Source: CAIQPV01 sp963719855 (lineage in GTDB: Bacteria; Pseudomonadota; Gammaproteobacteria; Burkholderiales; Gallionellaceae). From it: a stretch of DNA of 64,000 bases. The notes beneath the pieces were generated by a model. It was given only the letters and a program-made list of their open reading frames with translations, did no database searches and was not told the DNA's origin. Every line of letters begins with the position of its first letter. Position 1 is the stretch's first letter. Both the position numbers and the translations under genes were made by a program. Of this stretch, positions 26,261 to 35,452 are shown one piece after another. The stretch lies in assembly GCA_963719855.1 (NCBI GenBank), contig CAVRDK010000005.1, forward strand, positions 62,001 through 126,000, written 5' to 3'.

Positions 26261-27457
26261 CTAACTCACTGCTACCCGCCCAAACTTACGTTTGCCAACC
26301 TGTGCCACCACTATCGTGCCAGCCTTGAGTTGCAAAGCCTTGTCGTCTATGCGTGCACCGTCGAGTTTGACCGCCCCCGCTTGAATCATGCGCATTGCTT
26401 CGGAAGTGCTTTCCACCAGTCCGGCCTGTTTAAGCAATTGGGTAATGCCGATAGCGCCGTTTATCGATGCAACCGTCACTTCTGACATATCGGCAGGTAA
26501 CACTCCTTGCTTGAATCGCGCCTCGAATTCCGTCAGCGCATCTTCCGCCGCTTTGCGGGAATGGAAGCGGGTAACCATTTCCTGCGCCAGCAGCACTTTG
26601 ATGTCGCGCGGATTGCGCCCCTCCTCCGTCTCGGCTTTCCATTTGGAGATTGTACTCATCGCTTCGAATGACAGCAGTTCCAGATAGCGCCACATCAGGT
26701 CGTCTGAAACCGACATTAGCTTGCCAAACATTTCCTGCGGCGATTCTGTGATGCCGATGTAATTGCCGAGCGACTTGGACATCTTGTTTATGCCATCCAG
26801 CCCTTCCAGCAACGGCATGGTGAGCACGCACTGCGGAGGCTGACCATAATGTTTCTGCAACTCGCGCCCCATCAGCAGGTTGAATTTCTGGTCGGTGCCG
26901 CCCAGTTCCATGTCGGCCTTGAGCGCCACCGAGTCGTAGCCCTGCACCAGAGGGTAGATGAATTCGTGGATGGCGATGGGCTGATTGCCCTTGTAACGCT
27001 TGCCGAAATCATCGCGTTCCAGCATTTGCGCGACAGTGTGAGTGGCCGCCAACTTGATCAGATCCACCGCGCTGAATTTATCCATCCAGGTGGAGTTGAA
27101 CACGATCTCGGTCTTGGCTGGGTCGAGCACCTTGAATACCTGCTCGCGGTAGCTCTGCGCGTTCGTTAGCACTTGCTCGCGCGACAGCGGCGGGCGGGTC
27201 GCGTTCTTGCCGGTTGGGTCGCCTATCATGCCGGTGAAATCGCCGATAAGGAATAGCGCATGATGCCCCAGTTCCTGCAACTGGCGCATCTTGTTAAGCA
27301 AGACCGTGTGCCCAAGATGCAGGTCGGGTGCGGTGGGGTCGAACCCGGCCTTGATGCGCAGAGGATGACCCAATGCCAACTTTTGTTTCAGTTCGGTTTC
27401 CAGCAGCAGTTCGCTGCAACCGCGTTTGATCAAATCCAGTGTGTCTTGTGGTGTCAT
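26261..27457 (-). CDS. tyrS: Tyrosyl-tRNA synthetase
   Basis: 398 aa from the ATG at 27457 (MTPQDTLDLIKRG); the open frame extends 68 codons upstream but that part is not conserved. Class I motifs are HLGHT (near 44) and KMSKSLGN (near 226). The catalytic domain is followed by a C-terminal S4 RNA-binding domain. The gene diverges from the M23 peptidase gene, as in many Betaproteobacteria. Confidence 0.95.
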   Translation of the reverse strand: MTPQDTLDLIKRGCSELLLETELKQKLALGHPLRIKAGFDPTAPDLHLGHTVLLNKMRQLQELGHHALFLIGDFTGMIGDPTGKNATRPPLSREQVLTNAQSYREQVFKVLDPAKTEIVFNSTWMDKFSAVDLIKLAATHTVAQMLERDDFGKRYKGNQPIAIHEFIYPLVQGYDSVALKADMELGGTDQKFNLLMGRELQKHYGQPPQCVLTMPLLEGLDGINKMSKSLGNYIGITESPQEMFGKLMSVSDDLMWRYLELLSFEAMSTISKWKAETEEGRNPRDIKVLLAQEMVTRFHSRKAAEDALTEFEARFKQGVLPADMSEVTVASINGAIGITQLLKQAGLVESTSEAMRMIQAGAVKLDGARIDDKALQLKAGTIVVAQVGKRKFGRVAVS

Positions 27458-27661
27458 TTTTTTCTCGTTAAATCCAAAACTATGCAATTCGCCGTCCATT
27501 TCCGTTTTTCTGCCGCCCGTCGGCAGTGCTTCGCCTTTTATTCCGATGGCCGCAATTGGCCGGACGGATTTTGATGGATGGCCACTTTCTGGTACAGTAG
27601 CGCCCATTTTGAACAACAAGCGTTCGCAACCTTGAAGAACGCGGCAGCCGGAGAGGCGCAA

Positions 27662-28969
27662 ATGTTAACCCAAAAAACCCTGACGCAAGGGCGCAAATTG
27701 AAATTGCGCTGGTTTGTCGCCTTGTCCAGCTTGCCTTTGCTCGGCGTGGTCACCGCATTTGGTATCATGCCACAGACAGAAATTATTACTGCCCCACTGA
27801 AAATCGTGGTGGAAGAAATTGCTCTGCCGCAAGTCCCCCCGGTTACCAGCAGTGCCGCCACTTTTTGGCGCAATGAGCGTGTGCAGCGAGGCGATACCGT
27901 GGTCGAACTGTTGCGCCGCATGAATGTGGAAGATGCCGCTGCCAGTGAATACCTGCGCAAAAACCAGACTGCGGAATCATTTCGCCATCTTGCCGCAGGC
28001 AAGTCTGTGCAAGCTGAGACCGGGGCGGATGGAAGCCTGCTGTCATTGCGCTATCTCAACAATAGCGGTAGCCAAGTCGTTATTGAGAAAAACGCTGGAA
28101 GCACGGACGGATTCAAGACCAGCGTGCTGCCTCCCCAGTTTGAACAGCGCCTGAGCATGCGTACCGGGGTGATCAAGACCACCTTGTTTGATGCGACTGA
28201 CGAAGCCGGTTTGCCGGATGCAACCGCCAGTCAATTAGCTGAAATATTCGGTGGCGATATCGACTTCCATCGCGATCTGCGCAAAGGCGACAAGTTTTCC
28301 GTGACCTACGAGGTGACTTACAGCAATGGCGAGCCGGTGCGTAACGGGCGTATCCAGGCTGCTGAGTTCGTTAATCAGGGCAAAGCTTACCGCGTGGTGT
28401 TTTTCCAAACCGACAGCAGTCATGGCGATTACTACACCCCGGATGGCAAGAGTGTGCGCAAGGCCTTTCTGCGCTCTCCCGTGGAATTTTCGCGGATCAG
28501 TTCCGGTTTTACGTCTGCACGTTTCCACCCGATACTGAAAAAATGGCGCGCTCATAAAGGCGTGGACTATGCGGCACCGATTGGAACACGGGTTAAAGTC
28601 ACAGCGGACGGAATCGTAGCATTTGTTGGCAAGGAGGGTGGCTATGGCAACGTCATCATGGTGAATCACCAAGGCCGCTATTCTACCGTGTACGGCCATT
28701 TGTCCCGCTTCGCCAACGGGCTTCGTCGTGGACAACACGTCGGGCAGGGTGAAGTCATAGGCTATGTTGGTATGACCGGATGGGCCACCGGTCCGCACCT
28801 GCACTACGAATTCAGGATAGACGGCCAACAACGCGATCCCTTGCGCGTCGCACTGCCGAATGCCATCCCGATCAGCGCATCGCAGATGGCCGCTTTTGAA
28901 GAAGCTACCCACCGTCTGACGGATCGGCTCAGTTTAATGAGCAACACCAACCTGTCCAAGCTGGAATAA
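27662..28969 (+). CDS. M23-family cell wall endopeptidase
   Basis: 435 aa from the ATG at 27662, preceded by GGAGAGG. An N-terminal membrane anchor or signal segment (WFVALSSLPLLGVVTAFGI) is followed by an OapA/LysM-like region (VQRGDTVVELLRRMNV) and a C-terminal peptidase M23 domain with HKGVDY (H-x3-D) and HLHYE, the zinc ligands of lysostaphin/NlpD-type enzymes. Probably cleaves peptidoglycan cross-links in the periplasm. Followed after 18 bp by anmK, so a peptidoglycan remodelling and recycling pair is plausible. Confidence 0.92.
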   Translation: MLTQKTLTQGRKLKLRWFVALSSLPLLGVVTAFGIMPQTEIITAPLKIVVEEIALPQVPPVTSSAATFWRNERVQRGDTVVELLRRMNVEDAAASEYLRKNQTAESFRHLAAGKSVQAETGADGSLLSLRYLNNSGSQVVIEKNAGSTDGFKTSVLPPQFEQRLSMRTGVIKTTLFDATDEAGLPDATASQLAEIFGGDIDFHRDLRKGDKFSVTYEVTYSNGEPVRNGRIQAAEFVNQGKAYRVVFFQTDSSHGDYYTPDGKSVRKAFLRSPVEFSRISSGFTSARFHPILKKWRAHKGVDYAAPIGTRVKVTADGIVAFVGKEGGYGNVIMVNHQGRYSTVYGHLSRFANGLRRGQHVGQGEVIGYVGMTGWATGPHLHYEFRIDGQQRDPLRVALPNAIPISASQMAAFEEATHRLTDRLSLMSNTNLSKLE

Positions 28970-28987
28970 CAGCTTCCTGACGCAAGT

Positions 28988-30085
28988 GTGAATAGCCCAG
29001 AACTCTATGTAGGCATCATGTCCGGCACCAGCTTGGACGGCATTGACACCGCGCTGGTTGAATTCTCAAACGGGCAAGTTCAACTTAAAGGCAAGCATTA
29101 TCAGGCTTACGGGCAGCCCCTCAAGGATGCATTGCTCGCCCTTCACCACCCCGCAAACAATGAACTGCATCAAGCGCAGTTAACCAGCAATGAACTGGCG
29201 CGACACTATGCGGCAGCAGCAGCAGTCCTGCTGAAAAAAAACAACATCACGCCGAATCAGGTGCGCGCCATCGGCTGCCACGGTCAGACTATCCGCCATC
29301 GCCCCGAACATGGCTATACATTGCAACTGGGCAATGCCGCCCTGCTTGCTGAATTAACCGGTATCACCGTAATCAGCGATTTTCGCAGCCGCGATATCGC
29401 AGCCGGAGGGCAAGGCGCGCCGCTGGTTCCCGCGTTCCATGACAAGGTGTTGCGTCATCCGAACATCCACTGCGTCATCGTCAACATCGGCGGTATCAGC
29501 AATCTCACCGACTTGCCGCCTGACCATCCCACTACCGGTTTCGACTGCGGCCCCGGCAACCTGCTGATGGATGCATGGTGCATGCAACACCTCGGCAAGC
29601 CCTTTGATGATCGCGGCACATGGGCAGCGACAGGCAAGGTATTGCCAGCGCTGCTGGAACAGATGCTCAATGAGCCATTTTTCGACCTGCCGCCACCCAG
29701 AAGCAGCGGACGCGATCTGTTCAATATGGCATGGCTGCATGACAAATTACAAGGCAGTGAACGGGCAGAAGACGTGCAGGCCACCCTGCTGGAATTGACT
29801 TGCCGTACCATCGCACAAGCCATACAACAACACTGTGTCGGGGCAAAAGAAGTTTATTTGTGCGGTGGCGGGGCGCATAACCCAACGCTGCATAACCGCC
29901 TCGCGGCCTTGCTACCTGACAGCACCGTGCAAACGACCAATGTCCTCGGCGTGGACGGCGATTATTTGGAAGCCATCGCCTTCGCCTGGCTGGCGCAGCA
30001 AACCTTGCACGGACAAGCCGCCAACCTGCCCGCCGTCACTGGGGCACGTCACTCTTGCATACTTGGCGCGATTTATCCGGCATGA
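28988..30085 (+). CDS. anmK: Anhydro-N-acetylmuramic acid kinase
   Basis: 365 aa from a GTG start. Converts 1,6-anhydroMurNAc to MurNAc-6-phosphate in peptidoglycan recycling. Motifs are GIMSGTSLDGIDTALV, DFRSRDIAAGGQGAPLVPAF, NIGGISNLTDLP and GFDCGPGNLLMD. Convergent with erpA. Confidence 0.96.
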   Translation: MNSPELYVGIMSGTSLDGIDTALVEFSNGQVQLKGKHYQAYGQPLKDALLALHHPANNELHQAQLTSNELARHYAAAAAVLLKKNNITPNQVRAIGCHGQTIRHRPEHGYTLQLGNAALLAELTGITVISDFRSRDIAAGGQGAPLVPAFHDKVLRHPNIHCVIVNIGGISNLTDLPPDHPTTGFDCGPGNLLMDAWCMQHLGKPFDDRGTWAATGKVLPALLEQMLNEPFFDLPPPRSSGRDLFNMAWLHDKLQGSERAEDVQATLLELTCRTIAQAIQQHCVGAKEVYLCGGGAHNPTLHNRLAALLPDSTVQTTNVLGVDGDYLEAIAFAWLAQQTLHGQAANLPAVTGARHSCILGAIYPA

Positions 30086-30097
30086 ATCCTTGAACGT

Positions 30098-30127
30098 AAA
30101 AAAGCGAGAGGGCTTGCGCGCTCTCGC
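30098..30127 (-). terminator. Rho-independent terminator, erpA side (possibly bidirectional)
   Basis: Arms GCGAGAG (30104-30110) and CTCTCGC (30121-30127) with a 10 bp loop. Read on the minus strand the stem is followed by six T, an ideal terminator for the erpA transcript; read on the plus strand the T-tract is weak. Confidence 0.75.
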
Positions 30128-30180
30128 TTCATCTTCCACCTATTTCGATTAAACCTAAGCTGGGCGAACCATAACCAAAT

Positions 30181-30204
30181 GTAGGATGGGTATACCCATC
30201 CTAC
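30181..30204. repeat. Perfect 24 bp palindrome (GTAGGATGGGT family)
   Basis: A 12 bp arm GTAGGATGGGTA is followed immediately by its inverse. The same GTAGGATGGGT arms flank the element at 46150-46243. Confidence 0.75.
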
Positions 30205-30214
30205 GGTTGTCGGC

Positions 30215-30565
30215 TTAAGCTGCGAATGATGATCCGCAACCGCAAGTCGTGGTCGCGTTCGGGTTCTTGATTACGAACTGCGAACCTTCCAGACCTTCCT
30301 GATAGTCAATCTCCGCGCCCGCCAGATACTGGAAACTCATCGGGTCGATCAGCAACTGCACGCCGTTCTTGGTCAGTACGGTGTCGTCCTCATTGGCCAC
30401 TTCGTCGAAACTAAATCCATACTGGAATCCGGAGCAGCCACCGCCGCTGACGAATACGCGCAGCTTCAAATCCGCGTTACCTTCTTCCTCGATCAGTTGC
30501 TTCACCTTGTTTGCCGCGCTGTCGGTAAACAGTAGCGGGTCTTCCAATTCAGTTAATGTGTTCAT
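30215..30565 (-). CDS. erpA: Iron-sulfur cluster insertion protein ErpA
   Basis: 116 aa A-type carrier. Three conserved Cys: GGGCSGFQYGF and the C-terminal TTCGCGSSFAA. Delivers [4Fe-4S] or [2Fe-2S] clusters to apoproteins; nitrate reductase, MutY and others in this window are possible clients. GGAGGC-like site upstream. Last gene of the argC-erpA group. Confidence 0.96.
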   Translation of the reverse strand: MNTLTELEDPLLFTDSAANKVKQLIEEEGNADLKLRVFVSGGGCSGFQYGFSFDEVANEDDTVLTKNGVQLLIDPMSFQYLAGAEIDYQEGLEGSQFVIKNPNATTTCGCGSSFAA

Positions 30566-30585
30566 GTTGCCTCCTTAAAAAATGT

Positions 30586-30996
30586 TTAATCAGTGCCATT
30601 GCTTAGTTTAAGTGCCACCACCTTGTCTGACATTGCATCTTCCAAATGGAAGAGCTTGCCTTCGACTGTCGCGCCCAACTGTATTTCAAGCGTTTTGTAA
30701 TGCACATCTCCTGTGACCTTGGCTTTGCCTTGTAGTTCCAAATATTCAGCCGCATGCACCGGCCCTTCCACCACGCCGTTCAACATTAGATGGGTCACGC
30801 TGATCTCGCCGTTGACGCGCCCGTGTTCGCTCAGCACCAAGGTGCTGGGCTTGCCCGGCACGGCTATGATGTTGCCGTTGACTTCGCCGTCCACGCGCAA
30901 GCCGCCGCTGAAACTGATGTTGCCCTCTATTCTGGCTTCTGCACCGATCAGAGTATTAATACAGTTTTTCGGCTTGCTGTGCCGTTTACCAAACAT
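30586..30996 (-). CDS. Bactofilin-family polymer-forming protein
   Basis: 136 aa. Central beta-helical bactofilin domain (DUF583) starting INTLIGAEARIEGNISFSGG, with VDGEVNGNI and repeated short beta-strand/Gly patterns; the last 15 residues are likely disordered. Bactofilins self-assemble into filaments at the inner membrane and position cell wall enzymes. It sits between a DUF6776 membrane protein and erpA, 20 bp upstream of erpA. Confidence 0.9.
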   Translation of the reverse strand: MFGKRHSKPKNCINTLIGAEARIEGNISFSGGLRVDGEVNGNIIAVPGKPSTLVLSEHGRVNGEISVTHLMLNGVVEGPVHAAEYLELQGKAKVTGDVHYKTLEIQLGATVEGKLFHLEDAMSDKVVALKLSNGTD

Positions 30997-31010
30997 GGCC
31001 TACCTCTCTT

Positions 31011-31760
31011 TTAAGACAAGCTAACGTTCTGCTGGGCTTTGGGTTCATGTGCACCGTGCTCAAAAACCCGCACTTGAATACTCTCGACTGACGTGTCCGG
31101 CGGCAACTGGAAACTGTGCTCGACATGCTGATAATACTTGAAATTTAGCTGGTATGCAGCATCTTCTGCTGCATTTTCCTGCGGAAATACTATTACCGCT
31201 TTCTTGCCGTTGCGCTGCGTGTTGACCAGCAATTGCAGACTGCCCTGAAACTCTTTTGCGCGTTCAGTTCCGTTTTGCACCAATAGCAGGCGATAACGGT
31301 ATTCACCGGGCAGGGTGTCGTGTTCAACTTTCAGGCGATGAATGGACAATTCCGCTTCACGCTTGCCGGACGAGGTCAGACTCTGGAAAAACGCCAAGTC
31401 TTCCTGAATACGGGCGTTTTCCTCATTCAACCCTTTCAGTTGTTTTCCAGTTTCCTTATTGGCGGCGTGCTCAACCTGAGCTTGTCTCTCAAATGATGCT
31501 GCTTGGCTGGATAACTTGGCGTTTTCAGCTTTCAGGGCAGCGACCTGCTCGCGCAGTTGGGTTAATTCATGCTCCGTTTGCCCGCGATGGAAACCGGCGA
31601 ATTCCAGGCCCGAGTCATAAGAAGCCCACCACACCAACCCAGCTCCCAGCACAAAAGGCAGCACGATGTCCCAACGCACATACCACGGCACATGCGGGCG
31701 CACCGCCAAGCGCGGTGCTGAAATGCCAAACTTGCGCTTGATCCGGCGTATCACGTACAT
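31011..31760 (-). CDS. DUF6776-family membrane-anchored coiled-coil protein
   Basis: About 249 aa from the ATG at 31760 (a TTG at 31772 is also possible). A basic N-terminus, one membrane helix (WDIVLPFVLGAGLVWWA), a long heptad-rich coiled coil (about 60-125) and a C-terminal beta-rich domain facing the periplasm. It overlaps neither neighbour and ends 14 bp before the bactofilin gene. The arrangement argC-DUF6776-bactofilin is recurrent in Betaproteobacteria and suggests a shared envelope role; the function is unknown. Confidence 0.8.
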   Translation of the reverse strand: MYVIRRIKRKFGISAPRLAVRPHVPWYVRWDIVLPFVLGAGLVWWASYDSGLEFAGFHRGQTEHELTQLREQVAALKAENAKLSSQAASFERQAQVEHAANKETGKQLKGLNEENARIQEDLAFFQSLTSSGKREAELSIHRLKVEHDTLPGEYRYRLLLVQNGTERAKEFQGSLQLLVNTQRNGKKAVIVFPQENAAEDAAYQLNFKYYQHVEHSFQLPPDTSVESIQVRVFEHGAHEPKAQQNVSLS

Positions 31761-31791
31761 CTTAAAATGCAACTCGCGTAGCGAGCCGTTT

Positions 31792-31834
31792 GCCCCTTCC
31801 CCTGCTTGCGGGGGAAGGTTGGAATGGGGGAGGG
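31792..31834. repeat. Partial C/G-rich palindrome between argC and DUF6776
   Basis: CCCCTTCCCCTGC / GCGGGGGAAGG followed by TTGGAATGGGGGAGGG: the left half of the element seen at 24549, 51032 and 63169. Confidence 0.65.
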
Positions 31835-31864
31835 CATGACGGGTTCTTCATCTGTCCATGCCCG

Positions 31865-32893
31865 TCAGGGCAGCAAAGGAATGATGGTCAGCGCTGTCGT
31901 TTCAGGCAAACCGAACATGATGTTCATATTCTGCACCGCCTGACCTGCCGCACCTTTGACCAGATTGTCGATTACGGAAAGCACCACCACGGTATCGCCT
32001 TGCTGCGGGCGATACACCGCAATACGGCAACGGTTCGAACCGCGCACCGAGCGGGTTTCCGGCTGACTACCGACAGGCATCACATCGACAAATGGCTCGT
32101 TGGCATAACGCTGCTCGAACAGCGCCTGTAAGTCCACGTCGCGTTTCAAACGGCCATAAAGCGTGGCGTGGATGCCGCGAATCAGGGGCGTCAGATGCGG
32201 CACAAAAGTCAGTCCGACTTCATGCTGAGCCACCTGCGCCAGCCCCTGCCTGATTTCCGGCAAATGGCGATGCCCCGCCACACCGTAGGCTTTGAAATTG
32301 TCCGACGATTCGGCAAACAGAGTGCTGATCTCTGCCTTGCGTCCGGCACCGGACACGCCGGATTTTGCATCGGCAATTAGCCCGCCGATGTCCACCAGCC
32401 CGGCCTCCAGCAGAGGAATAAAACCGAGTTGCACCGCTGTCGGATAACAGCCCGGATTGGCAACCAGACGTGCCTGCCGGATATGCTCGCGGTTAACTTC
32501 CGGCAAACCGTACACCGCTTCGGAAATCAGGTCGGGACAGGCGTGGCTCATGCCATACCATTTTTCCCATTCCGGCACATTCTTGATGCGAAAGTCCGCT
32601 GCCAGATCGATCACTTTTACGCCTGCATCGAGCAAGGCACGAGCTTGCTGCATGGCAATGCCGTTGGGCGTGGCAAAAAAAACCAGATCGCACTGATCCA
32701 GATGTGCCTCGTCCGGGTGGATGAAACACAAATCCACATAACCGCGCAAACTGGGAAACATCTGGCTGACCGGCGTACCTGCATCGGCACGCGAAGTGAT
32801 GGTGCGCAATTCTACCTGTGGATGCAGCGCCAGCAGCCGCAGCAATTCCACCCCCGTATAACCTGTTCCACCTACGATACCAACCTTGATCAT
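31865..32893 (-). CDS. argC: N-acetyl-gamma-glutamyl-phosphate reductase
   Basis: 342 aa from the ATG at 32893 (MIKVGIVGGTGYTGVELLRL, which contains the NADP-binding Gly motif). Catalytic Cys in NPGCYPTAV, and HRHLPEI further on. Third step of arginine synthesis. Lies downstream of rplM-rpsI with a terminator between, so it may have a separate promoter. Confidence 0.97.
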   Translation of the reverse strand: MIKVGIVGGTGYTGVELLRLLALHPQVELRTITSRADAGTPVSQMFPSLRGYVDLCFIHPDEAHLDQCDLVFFATPNGIAMQQARALLDAGVKVIDLAADFRIKNVPEWEKWYGMSHACPDLISEAVYGLPEVNREHIRQARLVANPGCYPTAVQLGFIPLLEAGLVDIGGLIADAKSGVSGAGRKAEISTLFAESSDNFKAYGVAGHRHLPEIRQGLAQVAQHEVGLTFVPHLTPLIRGIHATLYGRLKRDVDLQALFEQRYANEPFVDVMPVGSQPETRSVRGSNRCRIAVYRPQQGDTVVVLSVIDNLVKGAAGQAVQNMNIMFGLPETTALTIIPLLP

Positions 32894-32954
32894 GTCTTGC
32901 TCCACTTGAGTCTATTCCCTGCCCATCTTAATGGCAGAATGATACACGGAAATG

Positions 32955-32980
32955 ACAAAGCCGCCCAAAGGCGGCCTTGT
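32955..32980 (-). terminator. Rho-independent terminator after rpsI
   Basis: GCCGCC (32960-32965) and GGCGGC (32970-32975) pair over a 4 bp loop; on the minus strand the stem is followed by TTTGTCATTT. It lies 42 bp past the rpsI stop. Confidence 0.7.
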
Positions 32981-32990
32981 CTGACAATCC

Positions 32991-33019
32991 AAGCCCTTCG
33001 ACAGGCTCAGGGCAGGCTT
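32991..33019. repeat. CTTCGACAGGCTCAGG-type repeat after rpsI
   Basis: Contains CCCTTCGACAGGCTCAGGGC with GCC arms, abutting the rpsI stop. Related copies are at 36341 (in glyS), 38251 (glyQ end) and 39953. Confidence 0.75.
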
Positions 33020-33021
33020 TT

Positions 33022-33414
33022 TTAACGCTTTGAGAATTGTTTGCGGCGGCGCGCCTTGCGCAGACCGACTTTTTTACGTTCCACTTCGCGCGCATCGCGG
33101 GTAACCAGACCTGCTTTGCTCAATGTCGGCTTGAGGTTGGCGTCAAAGTCGATCAGGGCGCGGGTAATGCCATGGCGCACTGCACCGGCTTGACCGGACT
33201 CGCCGCCGCCGAAAACGTTCACCATGATGTCGAACTTGTCCAGCATTTCGGTCAGTTCCAGCGGCTGACGCACTACCATGCGCCCGGTTTCGCGGGAGAA
33301 GAACACATCCAGCGGCTTGTCGTTGACGACGATGTCGCCCTTGCCGGGCTTCATGAACACGCGTGCTACCGCGCTCTTGCGACGGCCGGTGCCATAGTTG
33401 TAATTAACGCTCAT
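33022..33414 (-). CDS. rpsI: 30S ribosomal protein S9
   Basis: 130 aa; begins NYNYGTGRRKSAVARVF and ends with the basic tail LRKARRRKQFSKR that reaches the P-site tRNA. Two bases separate it from rplM, the conserved L13-S9 operon. Confidence 0.98.
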   Translation of the reverse strand: MSVNYNYGTGRRKSAVARVFMKPGKGDIVVNDKPLDVFFSRETGRMVVRQPLELTEMLDKFDIMVNVFGGGESGQAGAVRHGITRALIDFDANLKPTLSKAGLVTRDAREVERKKVGLRKARRRKQFSKR

Positions 33415-33416
33415 GG

Positions 33417-33854
33417 TTATGCTTTCAACAGGTCAATAGGTTTCGGTTGCTGGGCGACATGCGGGTGATCCGTGCCGGCGTAAACTTTCAGCTTGCGCAA
33501 CATGGCGTAACCGAGCGGGCCTTTCGGCAACATGCCCTTTACTGCCTTTTGCAGCACGCGATCAGGGAAACGCCCCTGCAACTTGGTGAAGTTGGTAGTG
33601 TACAACCCGCCCGGATAACCGGTGTGGCGGTGATATACCTTGGCCTCAGCCTTGTTGCCGGTCACGCGCAGCTTGTCGGCATTGACCACGACGATAAAAT
33701 CGCCGGTGTCCACGTGCGGAGTATAAATTGCTTTGTGCTTGCCGCGCAGGCGAGCTGCGATCTGGCTGGCCAACCGGCCTAGCACTGCGTCTGCGGCGTC
33801 CACCAGAAACCAGTCATGCTGGACTTCATGGGGTTTAGCGGAAAATGTTTTCAT
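33417..33854 (-). CDS. rplM: 50S ribosomal protein L13
   Basis: 145 aa; DAADAVLGRLASQIAARLRG and KGMLPKGPLGYAMLRKLKVY are signatures of L13, an early assembly protein. A strong promoter lies upstream (33897-33926, minus strand). First gene of rplM-rpsI. Confidence 0.98.
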   Translation of the reverse strand: MKTFSAKPHEVQHDWFLVDAADAVLGRLASQIAARLRGKHKAIYTPHVDTGDFIVVVNADKLRVTGNKAEAKVYHRHTGYPGGLYTTNFTKLQGRFPDRVLQKAVKGMLPKGPLGYAMLRKLKVYAGTDHPHVAQQPKPIDLLKA

Positions 33855-33896
33855 GGCACTTCCTAAAACAGGATTAGTAAATCTCGAAGGGCGCGA

Positions 33897-33926
33897 ATTC
33901 TAAGCCAGATGACAGTCTCGTGTCAA
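33897..33926 (-). promoter_or_regulatory. Sigma-70 promoter of rplM-rpsI
   Basis: On the minus strand TTGACA (33926-33921), an 18 bp spacer, then TAGAAT (33902-33897), 43 bp before the rplM ATG. Confidence 0.75.
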
Positions 33927-34000
33927 ACCATTTTACTGTCGCCGGATTGTTAAGCCTAAATTCCTCACCACGTAGATGCAGCCAAGGGGGGCGAACCACC

Positions 34001-34747
34001 TTATTCTCCCGACATCATGCCCCATTTACGCAACTCCCCCCGCCGCTTCGCATAATCCGGGCACGCTGTCTCCACCACACTCCAGAATGCCGCAGAATGG
34101 TTCATCTCGCGCAGGTGAGCGAGTTCGTGCACCACGACATAATCGACCAGATGCAGTGGCATTTTGACGAGTTGCCAATTCAGCCGCACTGTGCCGCGCG
34201 TGGTGCAGCTCCCCCACTGGGTGCGAGCAGAAGAAAGTTTTATTTCGACTGGGGTTACATTCATCATCGGAGCAAAGTGTCCAACGCATTCGGTGAATAA
34301 TTGCAGTGCTTCATGGCGATACCAGCGCATGATGATTTTTTCTATCACAGCCGGATTATCCGTTCTTGAAACATGGACGATCAATTGTGTGCCATGCAGT
34401 TGCGGCGGCGCATCGAACAGACTGGGGATGATGCGCAGCGCGAATGTCTCGCCGCGAAACAAAATCGGCTCGCCGTCCGTCCATTGTTGCGGCGTAGGTT
34501 TCTTTGACTGCCAGCTTTCGAGTTTCTCTACAACCCACTCCGCTTTTTCCTGCAACACGCTGTGCAGCCATTTCTCCGAGGCGCGCAATGGCATGTTAAC
34601 GGTGAGGCCACGGTCATCAATGCGCAAGCCGATGCTGCGGCGCCTGCAGGTGCGCTTGAGAGTGTAGGTAACTGGTTTGCCCGCCAACTGGATGCTGCGT
34701 TGCTCGACAACGGTGGGGGCGATCAGGCGGTGTAGCTTTTTCAACAT
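34001..34747 (-). CDS. YgjP/DUF45-family M48-like metallopeptidase
   Basis: 248 aa. Zinc motif HELAHLREMNHSAAFW (HExxH plus the downstream His), and RTQWGSCTTRGTVRLNW, characteristic of the YgjP-like family. Predicted cytoplasmic, with no signal peptide. Substrate not established. Its start overlaps the plsC stop by one base, so translational coupling with plsC and gmhB is likely. Confidence 0.88.
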   Translation of the reverse strand: MLKKLHRLIAPTVVEQRSIQLAGKPVTYTLKRTCRRRSIGLRIDDRGLTVNMPLRASEKWLHSVLQEKAEWVVEKLESWQSKKPTPQQWTDGEPILFRGETFALRIIPSLFDAPPQLHGTQLIVHVSRTDNPAVIEKIIMRWYRHEALQLFTECVGHFAPMMNVTPVEIKLSSARTQWGSCTTRGTVRLNWQLVKMPLHLVDYVVVHELAHLREMNHSAAFWSVVETACPDYAKRRGELRKWGMMSGE

Positions 34748-35451
34748 CAGGCCAGGCGTACCATTTCGTTCTCAATCCACTCTTCCGCGCGCCGGTTGAT
34801 TTCATCAGCCTTAAGCCCCGCAGAATCTATCGGTATGCCTATGCTCATGGTAATCACGCCGGGATATTTGAGGAATGAGTTTTTGCCCCACAGCTTGCCT
34901 GCGTTGTGTGCCACCGGCACCACCGGCGCGCCGCAGTGCGCGCCAAGCATCGCGCCGCCGATCTTGTATTTGCCGCGCTGGCCGTAAGGGATGCGCGTGC
35001 CTTCCGGGAAAATCACCACACAGAAACCCATTACCAAGCGATCCTTACCCTGCTTGAGCAGTTGTTTCATCGCCTCGCGACCTTCGCTACGTTTAATCGC
35101 GATGGGACTGGTCATCGCCAGCCCCCAGCCGAAGAAAGGCAACCACAGCAGTTCGCGCTTGAGCACCCACACTTGCGGCGGAAACACTTTTTGCAGCGCG
35201 ATGGTCTCCCAGGCGGACTGATGTTTGCACAGCACGATGCATGGCTCCTTGGGAATATTCTCTATTCCTAGCACCTCCATGCGGATGTCGCACAGCACGC
35301 GCAGCAGCCACATAACAGTGAGTGCCCAGCCGGAAATGATGCGGTAGCGGGTGATGGGGTGGAACGGGAAAGACAGCAAAGCGAGCAGCGTAAACAGCGG
35401 CGTGATGAGGATTTGCAGCAGCAGGAAAATCAGCGAACGCAAAAATACCAT
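34747..35451 (-). CDS. plsC: 1-acyl-sn-glycerol-3-phosphate acyltransferase
   Basis: 234 aa from the ATG at 35451 (an upstream start at 35481 would overlap gmhB). Membrane segment at residues 3-30; acyltransferase motif KHQSAWE, with Glu where the general H-x4-D motif has Asp, as in several betaproteobacterial PlsC proteins; second motif FPEGTRIPYGQ; third VVPVAHNAG. Makes phosphatidic acid at the inner membrane. Directly follows gmhB. Confidence 0.92.
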   Translation of the reverse strand: MVFLRSLIFLLLQILITPLFTLLALLSFPFHPITRYRIISGWALTVMWLLRVLCDIRMEVLGIENIPKEPCIVLCKHQSAWETIALQKVFPPQVWVLKRELLWLPFFGWGLAMTSPIAIKRSEGREAMKQLLKQGKDRLVMGFCVVIFPEGTRIPYGQRGKYKIGGAMLGAHCGAPVVPVAHNAGKLWGKNSFLKYPGVITMSIGIPIDSAGLKADEINRRAEEWIENEMVRLA

Positions 35452-35452
35452 A

